From the NCBI RefSeq assembly GCF_030848575.1, contig NZ_JAVDDX010000002.1, positions 930,001 to 994,000 of the forward strand: 64,000 bases of DNA, read 5' to 3'. The notes under the pieces are model-generated. The model had not been told where the DNA came from, did no database searches, and worked only from the letters and a program-made list of their open reading frames with translations. Of this stretch, positions 44,238 through 53,440 are shown piece by piece (the stretch's first letter is position 1; each line of letters opens with the position of its first letter). Source of the stretch: Haloarcula sp. H-GB4 (lineage in GTDB: Archaea > Halobacteriota > Halobacteria > Halobacteriales > Haloarculaceae). A program made the translations under genes and the position numbers.

Positions 44238-44413
44238 GCGTGGCCTATTCTCCCCAATATACTTAGTATTTGTCTGACAATTTTGAAGATAGTTGCGTAT
44301 TCATCCACTCTACCCGCTATTCTGTGGATTGTAGCGGCCGGAACGGGGCGTGCGTTAGGGCCTCGACTGGGTGGCTGCGAGTGTGTTTTATTCCTCCACG
44401 ACAACGAGAATCC

Positions 44414-45277
44414 ATGCACAGGCTGGCCGTCGCCACGAACGCCGAGACTTTCGATCGGATGCAGGCCCCGCTGGCGGCCCGAGATATCGAGGTGGGCCAC
44501 GTCGAGACGGCCGAGCGGACGCTGCCACTCGATGAGAGTCCTTTCGACGAGTACGACGTGGGGTTCGTCTATCCCTCTCGAATCATGGAGGGAGCGGTCG
44601 CCGACGCCATGCTGGACGTGCCGTGGGTCAACGACCGCGAGGCCATTCTCCGCTCGCGGAACAAGGCCGACGTGCTGGCGCGTCTCGGCCGTGCGGACGT
44701 TCCGGTTCCCGAGACCGTCGTCGTATCGAACCCGGCGAGCGAGGCCGAACTAACGGCGGCGTTCGAGCGGTTCGACTCGCCTGTGGTCGTGAAGCCAAAC
44801 TCGACGACACGCGGCGTCGGCGTCGCGAAAGCCCACGATCTGGACTCGTTTCTCGGGATTGTCGACTACCTCGATCTGGTTCACGACTACCGCGCGGTCG
44901 GCGACCAGTCGTTTCTCGTGCAGGAGTACATCGCCGACGCCGCCGACTACCGCGTGATGATCGTCGACGGTGAGTACGTCGGCGCGGTCGAGCGCCGCCT
45001 CCCCGAAGCGAGCCGCGAACAGGGTCGGTGGAAGCACAACGTCCACCGCGGGGCCGAGGCCGAAGGGCAGGAACTGCCAGCGGCGCTCCGGGAACTGGCC
45101 GAAAGCGCGGCCGACGAACTGGCGATTCCGTACCTCGGCGTCGACCTGCTGGTGACCGAGGACCGCGCAGTGGTCAACGAGACGAACGCCCGGCCGACGA
45201 TCGACTCGGCGACGAAGTACGAGGACGGCTTCTGGGATGACCTGGCGGCGTTGATACGGCAAACAGCGGAGCGGTAG
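44414..45277 (+). CDS. ATP-grasp ligase, RimK-like
   Basis: A 287-residue enzyme. An N-terminal pre-ATP-grasp domain (~1-90) precedes the ATP-grasp fold with 'SPVVVKPNSTTRGVGVAK', 'FLVQEYIADAADYRVMIVDGEYVGAVER' (ends shown), 'YLGVDLLVTEDRAVVNETNARPT' (metal-binding Glu/Asn pair). RimK-type enzymes ligate amino acids to proteins or small carboxylates. The substrate is not visible here; no lysine- or coenzyme-pathway neighbours are present. The start at 44414 fits the RimK-like N-terminus. Confidence 0.85.
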   Translation: MHRLAVATNAETFDRMQAPLAARDIEVGHVETAERTLPLDESPFDEYDVGFVYPSRIMEGAVADAMLDVPWVNDREAILRSRNKADVLARLGRADVPVPETVVVSNPASEAELTAAFERFDSPVVVKPNSTTRGVGVAKAHDLDSFLGIVDYLDLVHDYRAVGDQSFLVQEYIADAADYRVMIVDGEYVGAVERRLPEASREQGRWKHNVHRGAEAEGQELPAALRELAESAADELAIPYLGVDLLVTEDRAVVNETNARPTIDSATKYEDGFWDDLAALIRQTAER

Positions 45278-45329
45278 CGATGCGAGTGCGCTGTTCTCGC
45301 CTTTTAAAAAGTAGAACGTGTGCTGCGCG

Positions 45330-45716
45330 CTACAGTTCGATGTCTGCGGAGTCCTCTTCGGGGTCGAAGGTGACTTCGAGGATGCCGTTGTTGTACGTCG
45401 CGGCGGCCGAGTGTTCGTCGACGCGGGTCGGCAGGGTCAGTCGTTCATGGTACTCGCGCTCCGGACTTTCGGCGTTGATCGTGAGGACAGTGCCGTCGCA
45501 CTTGAGGTCGATTGCGTCCTTGTCGACACCCGGAACGTCGGCGACGACACGGATCTCTTCGTCGGTTTCGTGAACGTCGACGTGGAGGTCGGCCCCACCG
45601 CCACCGGTGTCCCGGTCGATGTGGACGTCGCCTTCGGCCCCCATCATCTCGTCCATCATCCGCTCTATTTCCCGGAAGAACTCGTCGAACGGGTCGTCAC
45701 TGTCATCGCGTCTCAT
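45330..45716 (-). CDS. Hsp20/alpha-crystallin family protein
   Basis: A 128-residue small heat-shock protein with a short acidic N-terminal arm, then a crystallin domain including 'DLHVDVHETDEEIRVVADVPGV' (shortened), 'DLKCDGTVLTINAE' and 'ATYNNGILEVTF', the family's A-x-x-x-x-GIL signature. It is the second Hsp20 gene in the window, with a different arm and no C-terminal I-x-I beyond 'ADIEL'. Confidence 0.92.
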   Translation of the reverse strand: MRRDDSDDPFDEFFREIERMMDEMMGAEGDVHIDRDTGGGGADLHVDVHETDEEIRVVADVPGVDKDAIDLKCDGTVLTINAESPEREYHERLTLPTRVDEHSAAATYNNGILEVTFDPEEDSADIEL

Positions 45717-45917
45717 TCCTATAGGTCAGTACGTCCGTCCGTTTCAAAAGCCTTCGGACGAACCTAGTACCTGCCAACAAATACCGTCCAGCGGGCGCTC
45801 TCATCTGAGCTGGCACCCTCACTATTAATCATTCGTGCCCGAACACGCATAAACAAACACAAATTTACAACAAATCCGAAAACATTTTACACTGACCGAC
45901 TGCCATTCTAGACACCA

Positions 45918-46922
45918 ATGAGTAAGCCAGTCCGTGTCGGCCTCAACGGCTTCGGCCGTATCGGCCGCAACGTACTCCGCGCATCGTTACACAACGACGA
46001 CGTCGAAATCGTCGGCATCAACGACGTCATGGATGATTCTGAGATCGATTACTTCGCCCAGTACGACACTGTCATGGGTGAACTCGAAGGAGCCAGCGTC
46101 GACGACGGCGTCCTCACAGTCGAGGGGACCGACTTCGAGGCGGGCATCTTCCACGAGACCGACCCCACACAGCTCCCGTGGGAGGACCTCGATGTGGATG
46201 TCGCCTTCGAGGCAACCGGCATCTTCCGCACCAAGGAGGACGCGAGCCAGCATCTCGACGCCGGGGCTGACAAGGTCCTCATCTCCGCACCGCCGAAGGG
46301 CGACGAACCGGTCAAACAGCTCGTCTACGGTGTCAACCACGACGAGTACGACGGCGAAGACGTCGTCTCGAACGCCTCCTGTACGACCAACTCCATCACC
46401 CCGGTCGCGAAGGTCCTCGACGAGGAATTCGGCATCAACGCCGGCCAGCTAACGACGGTCCACGCCTACACCGGCTCGCAGAACCTGATGGACGGCCCGA
46501 ACGGCAAGCCCCGCCGTCGCCGCGCGGCCGCCGAGAACATCATCCCGACCTCGACCGGTGCCGCGCAGGCGGCCACTGAGGTCCTGCCCGAGCTTGAGGG
46601 CAAGCTCGACGGGATGGCCATCCGCGTCCCGGTGCCGAACGGCTCCATTACCGAGTTCGTCGTCGACCTTGACGACGACGTGACGGAAAGCGACGTTAAC
46701 GCCGCCTTCGAGGAGGCCGCCGCCGGCGAACTCGAAGGCGTGCTGGGCGTCACGAGCGACGATGTCGTCTCCTCCGACATCCTCGGAGACCCGTACTCCA
46801 CACAGGTCGACCTGCAGTCGACGAACGTCGTCTCCGGGATGACGAAGATCCTCACCTGGTACGACAACGAGTACGGCTTCTCGAACCGGATGCTCGACGT
46901 GGCCGAGTATATCACGGAGTAA
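45918..46922 (+). CDS. gap: Glyceraldehyde-3-phosphate dehydrogenase, type I
   Basis: A 334-residue bacterial-type GAPDH. 'VRVGLNGFGRIGRNVLRAS' is the NAD-binding start, the catalytic Cys (~152) is in 'SNASCTTNSITPV', and 'HAYTGSQNLMDGP', 'RRRAAAENIIPTSTGAA' and 'WYDNEYGFSNRM' complete the signatures. It interconverts glyceraldehyde-3-phosphate and 1,3-bisphosphoglycerate in central metabolism. Haloarchaea use this type mainly for gluconeogenesis or for glycolysis-linked steps, alongside other GAPDH types. The pgk gene follows after a 321-bp gap that appears to hold an RNA gene. Confidence 0.96.
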   Translation: MSKPVRVGLNGFGRIGRNVLRASLHNDDVEIVGINDVMDDSEIDYFAQYDTVMGELEGASVDDGVLTVEGTDFEAGIFHETDPTQLPWEDLDVDVAFEATGIFRTKEDASQHLDAGADKVLISAPPKGDEPVKQLVYGVNHDEYDGEDVVSNASCTTNSITPVAKVLDEEFGINAGQLTTVHAYTGSQNLMDGPNGKPRRRRAAAENIIPTSTGAAQAATEVLPELEGKLDGMAIRVPVPNGSITEFVVDLDDDVTESDVNAAFEEAAAGELEGVLGVTSDDVVSSDILGDPYSTQVDLQSTNVVSGMTKILTWYDNEYGFSNRMLDVAEYITE

Positions 46923-46970
46923 TCGCTGGCCGACTGCTTCGGGGAGGCCCGATTGGCAACGGCAGGAAGA

Positions 46971-46980
46971 TTTATAATTA
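46971..46980 (+). promoter_or_regulatory. TATA box of the gap-pgk intergenic RNA
   Basis: 'tttataatta' is centred about 22-24 bases before the first paired base of the hairpin that begins at 46997, the expected spacing for a transcription start at the hairpin foot. It is the only clear TATA in the gap. Confidence 0.55.
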
Positions 46981-46996
46981 TTGTTCACTAGGTTTC

Positions 46997-47137
46997 GATA
47001 CACAGAGAGCCCGAGCCAGTGCCTGACCACTGGCCATCTCTGTGTGTCAGCACAGACAACCGTGCCCGCAATCGACACGCTGTGACCCGGTGTCGGCTGT
47101 GCACGGCGCAGGTGTCTCCACCGACTTCCCACCCCCA
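46997..47137 (+). ncRNA. Probable structured noncoding RNA between gap and pgk
   Basis: Two nested-stem hairpins follow the TATA box. Hairpin 1: 46997-47008 pairs with 47037-47048 (12 bp, one G-U), with inner stem GCCAGTG/CACTGGC (47015-47021 with 47028-47034). Hairpin 2: CCGTGC/GCACGG (47060-47065 with 47101-47106) enclosing CGACAC/GTGTCG (47073-47078 with 47090-47095). Each has an internal loop between outer and inner stem, an outline shared with archaeal H/ACA guide RNAs; I could not match the loops to known rRNA targets from memory and no clear ACA box follows. A C-run and T-run at 47131-47142 may end transcription. It could instead be a leader of the pgk mRNA. Confidence 0.5.
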
Positions 47138-47243
47138 TTTTTACCGTGGCAACCAGAGCAGATAGCGGTGCTACTCCCTCAGCAGGCCACTCGCTGCTCG
47201 GACTCGGAAACCGTTAAGCGGTCGGCAGGTTTCCTCTCGAGTG

Positions 47244-48446
47244 ATGACCTTCCAGACGCTCGATGACCTCGACGACGGACAGCGCGTTCTCGTCCGACTC
47301 GACCTCAACTCACCGGTGGAGGACGGCACGGTACAGGACAACCGACGGTTCGATCGCCACGCGGAGACGATCAGCGAACTTGTCGACCGTGGGTTCGAGG
47401 TCGCGGTGCTGGCCCACCAGGGCCGCCCGGGCCGCGACGACTTCGTCTCGCTTGCGCAACACGCCGACATCCTCGCCGACCACATCGGCCACGACGTGGA
47501 CTTCGTCGACGAGACTTACGGGCCACAGGCGATTCACGACATCGCTGACCTCGACGGCGGCGACGTACTCGTGCTGGAGAACACGCGGATGTGCGACGAC
47601 GAACTGCCCGAGGAAGACCCGGAAGTCAAGTCACAGACGGAGTTCGTCCAGACGCTCAAAGGCGAGTTCGATGCCTACATCAACGACGCCTACTCCGCAG
47701 CCCACCGCTCGCACGCCTCGCTGGTGGGCTTCCCGCTGGTCATGGACGCCTACGCCGGCCGCGTGATGGAAACCGAGTACGAGGCCAACACCGCCATCGC
47801 CGAGAAGGAGTTCGACGGGCAGGTGACGATGGTCGTCGGCGGGACGAAGGCCACCGACGTCATTGACGTGATGACCCACCTCGACGAGACGGTCGACGAC
47901 TTCCTGCTTGGCGGTATCGCGGGCGAACTCTTCCTGCGGGCCGCTGGTTACCCGGTCGGCTACGACATCGACGACGCGAACCTCTACGACGAGCAGTGGG
48001 AGCAAAACAGCGAGAAGATCGAGACGATGCTCGAAGACCACCGCGACCAGATCACGCTCGCGGTCGACCTGGCCTACGAAGACGACGGTGACCGCGCTGA
48101 GCAGGCCGTCGACGACATCGAGGAGAAGAGCGTCTCCTACCTCGACGTCGGGAGCGAGACCGTCATGGAGTACTCGCCGATCATCCGGGACTCCGAGGCC
48201 GTCTTCGTGAAGGGCGCGCTGGGGATGTTCGAGGACGAGCGGTTCTCGGTCGGCACTGCTGGCGTGCTTGAAGCCATCGCCGACACCGACTGCTTCTCCG
48301 TCATCGGCGGCGGCGACACCTCACGAGCTATCGAGATGTACGGAATGGAAGAGAACGAGTTTGGCCACGTCTCTATCGCGGGCGGGGCCTACATCCGGGC
48401 ACTGACCGGGGCGGAACTGGTCGGCGTCGAAGCGCTCCAGCGCTAA
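47244..48446 (+). CDS. pgk: Phosphoglycerate kinase
   Basis: A 400-residue enzyme transferring phosphate between 1,3-bisphosphoglycerate and ADP. Family features: 'RVLVRLDLNSPVEDG' and 'AVLAHQGRPGRDDFVSL' in the N-domain, 'AYSAAHRSHASLVGFP' , 'MVVGGTKATDVIDVM' and 'LLGGIAGELFL' at the hinge, and 'FSVIGGGDTSRAI' near the C-terminus (the nucleotide-binding GGGD). The ATG at 47244 gives the conserved 'MTFQTLDD' start; a GTG lies one codon before. Downstream partner of gap in the triose-phosphate pathway. Confidence 0.96.
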   Translation: MTFQTLDDLDDGQRVLVRLDLNSPVEDGTVQDNRRFDRHAETISELVDRGFEVAVLAHQGRPGRDDFVSLAQHADILADHIGHDVDFVDETYGPQAIHDIADLDGGDVLVLENTRMCDDELPEEDPEVKSQTEFVQTLKGEFDAYINDAYSAAHRSHASLVGFPLVMDAYAGRVMETEYEANTAIAEKEFDGQVTMVVGGTKATDVIDVMTHLDETVDDFLLGGIAGELFLRAAGYPVGYDIDDANLYDEQWEQNSEKIETMLEDHRDQITLAVDLAYEDDGDRAEQAVDDIEEKSVSYLDVGSETVMEYSPIIRDSEAVFVKGALGMFEDERFSVGTAGVLEAIADTDCFSVIGGGDTSRAIEMYGMEENEFGHVSIAGGAYIRALTGAELVGVEALQR

Positions 48447-48589
48447 CTGCGGCCTTTCGTCTCGGCGTGTCGCAGGTCCCAGTCCTCAATTAGTTCCTCG
48501 GGCACCTCGACGATTCGACCGGTTTCGGTCGGCTCCGTCCGTGCGTGACGGGCAGTCCAGTCGTGGTCAGCATTGGGCGTGGCTGCCAT
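48443..48589 (-). CDS. Small conserved-type haloarchaeal protein
   Basis: A 48-residue acidic protein starting 'MAATPNADHDWTARHART' and ending 'DLRHAETKGRS'. Codon use is like the core genome. Its stop overlaps that of pgk by 4 bases on the opposite strand. The frame reaches 48640, but the upstream residues are not acidic. No function recognised. Confidence 0.55.
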   Translation of the reverse strand: MAATPNADHDWTARHARTEPTETGRIVEVPEELIEDWDLRHAETKGRS

Positions 48590-48717
48590 ACACCGCGTTA
48601 CCAGCGGCGAGTGTAAATTCCTTCTGCAAGAGTGGTGCAAATAATTACTCGATTCCGAGTCTATATTACGTCTCCGGGAAGCGAAGTGCTTTCCGCCAGC
48701 CGCGCCGTATCTGGCAT

Positions 48718-49296
48718 ATGTTCACCGGAATCGTCGAGACGACCGGCGAGGTGCAGGCGGTTATTGACGACGAGGGCGGGCGTCGGATGCGGATCGGCGC
48801 GCCGTTCGAGGGACTCGACCACGGTCAGTCGATCAGCGTCAGCGGCGTCTGTCTCACCGTCGAGAAGGCGGCCGACGGCGAGTGGTTCGAGGTGTTTCTC
48901 GCCCAGGAAACCCTCGCCCGGACGTTCTTCGATGATCTCGACGGTGGTGACCAGGTGAATCTTGAGCGGGCGATGCCCGCCGACGGCCGGTTCGACGGCC
49001 ACATCGTGCAAGGCCACGTCGATACGACAGCCGAAATCGTCGGTATCGAGCAGGAAGGCGACGACTGGACGTTCACGTTCTCCCTGCCCGAGGCCCATCG
49101 GGACTATCTGGTCCAGAAAGGGTCGATAACGGTCGACGGCATCAGTCTCACCGTCGCCGACCGCCGCTCCGAGGCGTTCGACGTGGCGATCATCCCAACG
49201 ACGTACGCTGAGACGACGCTGTCGGAGAAGTCGGTCGGCGATCCGGTACACTTAGAGGTCGACGTGGTTGCGAAGTACGTCGAACAGCTTGCTTAA
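48718..49296 (+). CDS. ribE: Riboflavin synthase (RibE, lumazine-binding type)
   Basis: A 192-residue enzyme of two repeated lumazine-binding halves: 'MFTGIVETTGEV' with 'SVSGVCLTVEK', and 'HIVQGHVDTTAEIVGI' with 'TVDGISLTVADR'. It dismutates two lumazine molecules to riboflavin in the last step of the pathway. The ATG at 48718 is the invariant MFTG start. It overlaps the convergent PrsW gene by 4 bases. Haloarchaea are among the archaea with the bacterial-type enzyme. Confidence 0.96.
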   Translation: MFTGIVETTGEVQAVIDDEGGRRMRIGAPFEGLDHGQSISVSGVCLTVEKAADGEWFEVFLAQETLARTFFDDLDGGDQVNLERAMPADGRFDGHIVQGHVDTTAEIVGIEQEGDDWTFTFSLPEAHRDYLVQKGSITVDGISLTVADRRSEAFDVAIIPTTYAETTLSEKSVGDPVHLEVDVVAKYVEQLA

Positions 49297-50327
49297 GGGT
49301 CGAACTCGGTCTGTTCCGGACGAATATCGGTCTCGTCAGGGTCTTCATGTGCACGATTGTACGCCTGCCGATAGGCGCGAATCTTCTTCAGCAACAGAAG
49401 CCCGAAGAACGAGTCGTACACGATGACGAAGCCGAAGAACGCCACGAGGAAGTCAACATTGTATATCGTGGCCGCAATAGCCGTAACTGGGCCGGCCAGC
49501 GTGTTGTAGACGGCGTGGATGACAGAGGCGATGAGCAACCCTTTCAGGACAATCGGGCCGGCGTCGTCCGGATTGAATTTGGCCAGACCGAGGTAGTAGC
49601 CGGCGAAGGCCGAGTAGATGACGTGGCCCGGCCCCGCGAGCGCTCTGACCGCAGTGATGTCGCTGCTGGCGGCGAGTAACTCAACTGTCCCGGTAGCCAT
49701 CTCGGCGTTTTGGGTGATATACAACGCGTTTTCAATGGTCGCAAAGCCAAGACCCGCGGCAGCACCGTACACCGCGCCGTCGACAACGGTATCGAAGCGG
49801 TCATCGCGGAAGGCGTACAGACGCACCGCGAGTTGCTTCACTGTCTCTTCGACAGGGCCAACGATGAGGAAGAAAACAAACACCTGGCCGAGAAACGGGA
49901 CCAGACCGAACCCGGAGCCGATTGCCTGCACCGGATCGCCCAAGCGGCCGTTGAGAATACCGGCAAAGCCGGCAAACAGCACGCCCAGCAGGAACGTCCC
50001 CACGAGCAGTGTCAGCGGCTCCGGCGTAGTCACGTCGGCGTAGTAGATGTAGGCCGCGAGTCCGAGCGCCGGCACGGCGGAGAGAATCGCCATCCCGGCA
50101 AACAGTGGCTGGTCGCTGAGTGCGCCGAGGCTCCCGAACGCGAGCTGCAGGAGGAGGATCAGAACGGCCGCAAGGATGACCAGATACCGCAGCATCCGTA
50201 TTCCGATGTGGTAGAGCCAGTGGGCGAACCGGTCCAGTGTCGACCGGGGCTCCCAAGTCGATATCTCGTAGAGATCAGCAGACCCGTCAGCGTTTGCCTC
50301 GACCGGGTCCTGCCGTCGCTTTCCCAT
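49293..50327 (-). CDS. PrsW family intramembrane metalloprotease
   Basis: A 344-residue membrane protein with about eight helices. The PrsW motifs are seen: 'GPVEETVKQLAV' (Glu-Glu), 'LGFATIENALYI' (Glu/Asn), 'PGHVIYSAFAGYYLG' (His) and 'SVIHAVYNTL' (His). These residues are thought to bind the catalytic metal. PrsW-type proteases cut anti-sigma or signalling proteins in bacteria; archaeal substrates are unknown. It ends at the riboflavin synthase stop and is divergent from pdxT. Confidence 0.9.
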   Translation of the reverse strand: MGKRRQDPVEANADGSADLYEISTWEPRSTLDRFAHWLYHIGIRMLRYLVILAAVLILLLQLAFGSLGALSDQPLFAGMAILSAVPALGLAAYIYYADVTTPEPLTLLVGTFLLGVLFAGFAGILNGRLGDPVQAIGSGFGLVPFLGQVFVFFLIVGPVEETVKQLAVRLYAFRDDRFDTVVDGAVYGAAAGLGFATIENALYITQNAEMATGTVELLAASSDITAVRALAGPGHVIYSAFAGYYLGLAKFNPDDAGPIVLKGLLIASVIHAVYNTLAGPVTAIAATIYNVDFLVAFFGFVIVYDSFFGLLLLKKIRAYRQAYNRAHEDPDETDIRPEQTEFDP

Positions 50328-50492
50328 GTCTCACGTCTGCATCCCGTCTCACCTAACCGTTTGGTTCGGCTATACCTGAGCGAGCCCTGGGCGGCGGTAT
50401 GGACGATACTGGGCACAGTCAGGGCAGCCCCGCCGAGACGGACACTTGCAGGAGACGAGAAGCTTTTCGCACGGGGCCACAAACAGGGGTGT

Positions 50493-51086
50493 ATGACGCT
50501 ACGCGCGGGTGTACTCGCGGTTCAGGGCGATGTCTCTGAACACGGGGACGCAATCGAGCGGGCAGCAGCGGCCCACGACCGGACTGCGGAGGTCGTCGAG
50601 ATACGCGAGGCAGGGCTGGTCCCGGACTGCGATGTCCTGTTGCTACCAGGCGGGGAATCGACCACGATTTCGCGGCTTATCCACCGGGAAGGTATCGCAG
50701 AAGAGATCGAGTCCCACGTCGAGGCCGGCAAGCCGGTGCTGGCGACGTGTGCTGGGCTCATCGTCAGCGCGACCGACGCACAGGACGACCGCGTCGACAC
50801 GCTGAACGTCATCGATGTCTCCGTCGAACGCAACGCCTTCGGCCGACAGAAGGACAGCTTCGAGGCCCCACTTGACGTGACCGGGCTCGGTGAGTCGTTC
50901 CCGGCAGTGTTCATCCGTGCACCGGTCATCGACTACGTGGGCGAGGACATTGAAGTGCTGGCGACGTGGGACGACCGCCCGGTCGCGGTCCGTGACGGGC
51001 CGGTCGTCGGCACGTCATTCCATCCCGAACTGACCGAGGACCCACGCATCCACGATCTGGCCTTTTTCGACTCCGTGGAGTCGTAG
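50493..51086 (+). CDS. pdxT: Pyridoxal 5'-phosphate synthase glutaminase subunit
   Basis: A 197-residue class I glutamine amidotransferase with 'LAVQGDVSEHGDAI', the glycine loop 'LLLPGGESTT', the nucleophile Cys in 'VLATCAGLIV', and the His-Glu pair in 'TSFHPELTED'. It supplies ammonia to PdxS for vitamin B6 synthesis; the pdxS gene is not in this window. The ATG at 50493 precedes the conserved 'LRAGVLAVQG'. The hisE gene follows 36 bases later. Confidence 0.95.
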   Translation: MTLRAGVLAVQGDVSEHGDAIERAAAAHDRTAEVVEIREAGLVPDCDVLLLPGGESTTISRLIHREGIAEEIESHVEAGKPVLATCAGLIVSATDAQDDRVDTLNVIDVSVERNAFGRQKDSFEAPLDVTGLGESFPAVFIRAPVIDYVGEDIEVLATWDDRPVAVRDGPVVGTSFHPELTEDPRIHDLAFFDSVES

Positions 51087-51122
51087 CGACGGCCTGAAGG
51101 CCCCGCTAACCGAACGGCGGCT

Positions 51123-51419
51123 ATGAACGACGACACCGACGACGTTATCGACGAACTGTTCGCTGTCATCGAGGACCGCAAGGCGAACCTTCCCGAAGAC
51201 TCCTATACGGCGTCGCTGTTCACCCACGAGAAGGGCGAAAACGCCGTGCTGGAGAAGCTCGGCGAAGAGACCACGGAACTGATTCTGGCGGCCAAAGACG
51301 ACGACACCGAGGAACTGGCCCACGAGTCAGCCGACATCGTCTATCATCTGCTCGTCCTGTTGTCGATGAAGGAGATGGACGTCGACGATTTGCGGACGGA
51401 ACTGGCCAAGCGACGGTAA
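51123..51419 (+). CDS. hisE: Phosphoribosyl-ATP pyrophosphatase
   Basis: A 98-residue MazG-like enzyme for the second step of histidine synthesis. 'SYTASLFTHEKGENAVLEKLGEETTELILAAKDDD' (shortened) carries the metal-binding Glu residues, and 'ELAHESADIVYHLLVLL' the EsxD motif. It is probably co-transcribed with pdxT. Confidence 0.95.
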   Translation: MNDDTDDVIDELFAVIEDRKANLPEDSYTASLFTHEKGENAVLEKLGEETTELILAAKDDDTEELAHESADIVYHLLVLLSMKEMDVDDLRTELAKRR

Positions 51420-51482
51420 GACCACCTCTCGTCAGGTTCAGCGTACGACAGATTGACACTAACACGGTGCATATCAGGGTGT

Positions 51483-53420
51483 ATGGGCCATGTGGCGTCG
51501 GGTGTTACAGTCCTCTGTGTCGATGACGAACCGTCGTACGCCGACCTCATCGCGACACATCTCGAACGCAGCGACGAGGCGGTCAACGCCACCGGGGTCA
51601 TGAGCGCTACAGACGGACTGTCGTATCTGGACGAGCACGACGTGGACTGCATCGTCAGCGACTACGATATGCCCGGTACCGACGGACTGGAGTTTCTAGA
51701 AACGGTCCGCGCCAGAGACCCGGACATGCCGTTTCTGCTGTTTACAAGCCAAGGGAGCGAGGCGCTCGCGAGCGAGGCAGTCTCGGCCGGTGTCACCGAT
51801 TACATTCAAAAAGCGCACGGGACCCAGCAGTACGCCGTGCTCGCGAAGCGAGTCCGAAGCGCAGTTGAGCGAGTCAGAGCCAAAGCAACAGCCAACGCCG
51901 CACAGGCACGGACGAAACGGATTCTCGACGCGACGAGCGATGCGGTCCTCGTCAGCGTCGCCGACAGCGTCGTGTACGCGAACCCGGCGGCAGTTGATCT
52001 GTTCGGTGCCGCCGACAGCGACGAACTCCGCGACCGAGCGCTGACTGAACTCGTCGAGCCAACGGCGGACGGCGGAGTCGAGACCGTCGAAAGCGTCGTC
52101 GAAGACGACCAAACGGCCGGCCAGGTCAGACGGATGATACGGACGCTAGCCGGCAACAGCGTTCAGGCCAGCATCACAGCGTGTGACGTGACCTGGGACG
52201 GCAACGACGGCACAGTGTCCGTCATCAGCGACCGGAGCGATACAGACAAGCGCGAGCAGCGACTCGAAGCGCTACACGAGGCCACCCGGCAGTTGATGGC
52301 CGCCGAAGTCCACAACGAAGTCGCCGGTATCGGCGTCAACGCCGCCGCAGAGATCATTGGACTCGACGTGAACGCCGTCCACCTCGTCAATGATGACGGA
52401 CAGTTAGAGCCCGTCGCTGCGACCGCATCGGCCCGGGAGTTGGTCGGTGATCTCCCGACGTTCGAGTCGGGCGACAGCATCGCCTGGCGGGTGTACGAAC
52501 GTGGCGAGGCGACTGCGGTTCCCGACGTGCGGCTGGAAGCAGACGTGCAGAACCCCGAGACACCGATACGCAGTGAACTGTTTCTGCCACTGGGCGAGTA
52601 CGGCATTCTAATCGCCGCATCAACCACCATCGACGCCTTCGACGAAGCAGACATCGTCGCTGGACGGGTTCTCGCGGCGAACATGGAAGCGGCCCTTGCC
52701 GCCGTCGAGCGTGATAAACAGCTCCGTGACCGTGAGCAGGAACTGTCGACGCAAAACGACCGTCTGGAACAGTTCGCGACAGTCGTCAGCCACGACCTTC
52801 GAAACCCATTGAACGTCGCTATCGGTCGGCTGGGTGCATTGAAAGAGGAATGTGACGACGACAACATCACTGCGATAGAGCAGGCACTCGAGCGGATGCA
52901 GGCGTTGATAGACGACCTGCTGTTGCTGGCCCGGACCGGCGACAGCATCACCGAGATGGAAACGATAGCACTGGGAACGGCAGTCGAGGACTGCTGGGAG
53001 GTCGTCGATACCGGCGACGCGGCGCTGGTGGTCGACACCGACCGCAAGATACAGGCAGACGCAACGCGGCTCAAGCAGTTGCTTGAAAACCTTATCCGAA
53101 ACGCCATCGAGCACAGCGCCACGGACGAGCAGATGCAGTCTGGCGGTGCCAGCGACTACGACGGTCCGGGCGTGACAATAACGATGAGTGCGATTCCAGG
53201 TGGATTCACCGTCTCGGATGACGGCCCGGGCATCCCCGAAGCCGACCGGGAGACGGTGTTCGAAAGCGGCTACTCGACGACGACTGACGGGACCGGATTC
53301 GGGCTCTCAATTGTCTCACAGATCGCCGCTGCGCATGGCTGGACAGTCACCCTCACTGAAAGTGACACCGGCGGCGCATGCTTCGAGTTTACTGGTGTCG
53401 ACGTGGTGTCGGAAGAATAG
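51483..53420 (+). CDS. Cytoplasmic hybrid histidine kinase: receiver, PAS, GAF, kinase
   Basis: A 645-residue soluble kinase. An N-terminal receiver domain (~8-125) has phospho-acceptor Asp in 'IVSDYDMPGTDG'. Then come a PAS domain (~145-255), a GAF domain (~265-415), the H-box 'TVVSHDLRNPLNVA' (~430) and a catalytic domain with 'LLENLIRNAIEHS', 'VSDDGPGIPEA' and 'GTGFGLSIVSQIAAAHG'. It has no membrane segment, so it senses an internal signal; receiver-first kinases of this kind are abundant in haloarchaea. The ATG at 51483 is preferred over 51453. Confidence 0.93.
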   Translation: MGHVASGVTVLCVDDEPSYADLIATHLERSDEAVNATGVMSATDGLSYLDEHDVDCIVSDYDMPGTDGLEFLETVRARDPDMPFLLFTSQGSEALASEAVSAGVTDYIQKAHGTQQYAVLAKRVRSAVERVRAKATANAAQARTKRILDATSDAVLVSVADSVVYANPAAVDLFGAADSDELRDRALTELVEPTADGGVETVESVVEDDQTAGQVRRMIRTLAGNSVQASITACDVTWDGNDGTVSVISDRSDTDKREQRLEALHEATRQLMAAEVHNEVAGIGVNAAAEIIGLDVNAVHLVNDDGQLEPVAATASARELVGDLPTFESGDSIAWRVYERGEATAVPDVRLEADVQNPETPIRSELFLPLGEYGILIAASTTIDAFDEADIVAGRVLAANMEAALAAVERDKQLRDREQELSTQNDRLEQFATVVSHDLRNPLNVAIGRLGALKEECDDDNITAIEQALERMQALIDDLLLLARTGDSITEMETIALGTAVEDCWEVVDTGDAALVVDTDRKIQADATRLKQLLENLIRNAIEHSATDEQMQSGGASDYDGPGVTITMSAIPGGFTVSDDGPGIPEADRETVFESGYSTTTDGTGFGLSIVSQIAAAHGWTVTLTESDTGGACFEFTGVDVVSEE

Positions 53421-53440
53421 GGCGCTTAGCTTTCGGGGCG

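Noticed and set aside
46997-47110. Assignment of the gap-pgk hairpins as a known H/ACA guide RNA
   Set aside because: Internal loops did not match the rRNA flanks of the known haloarchaeal pseudouridines that I could recall, and no clear ACA box follows; kept only as an unclassified RNA.
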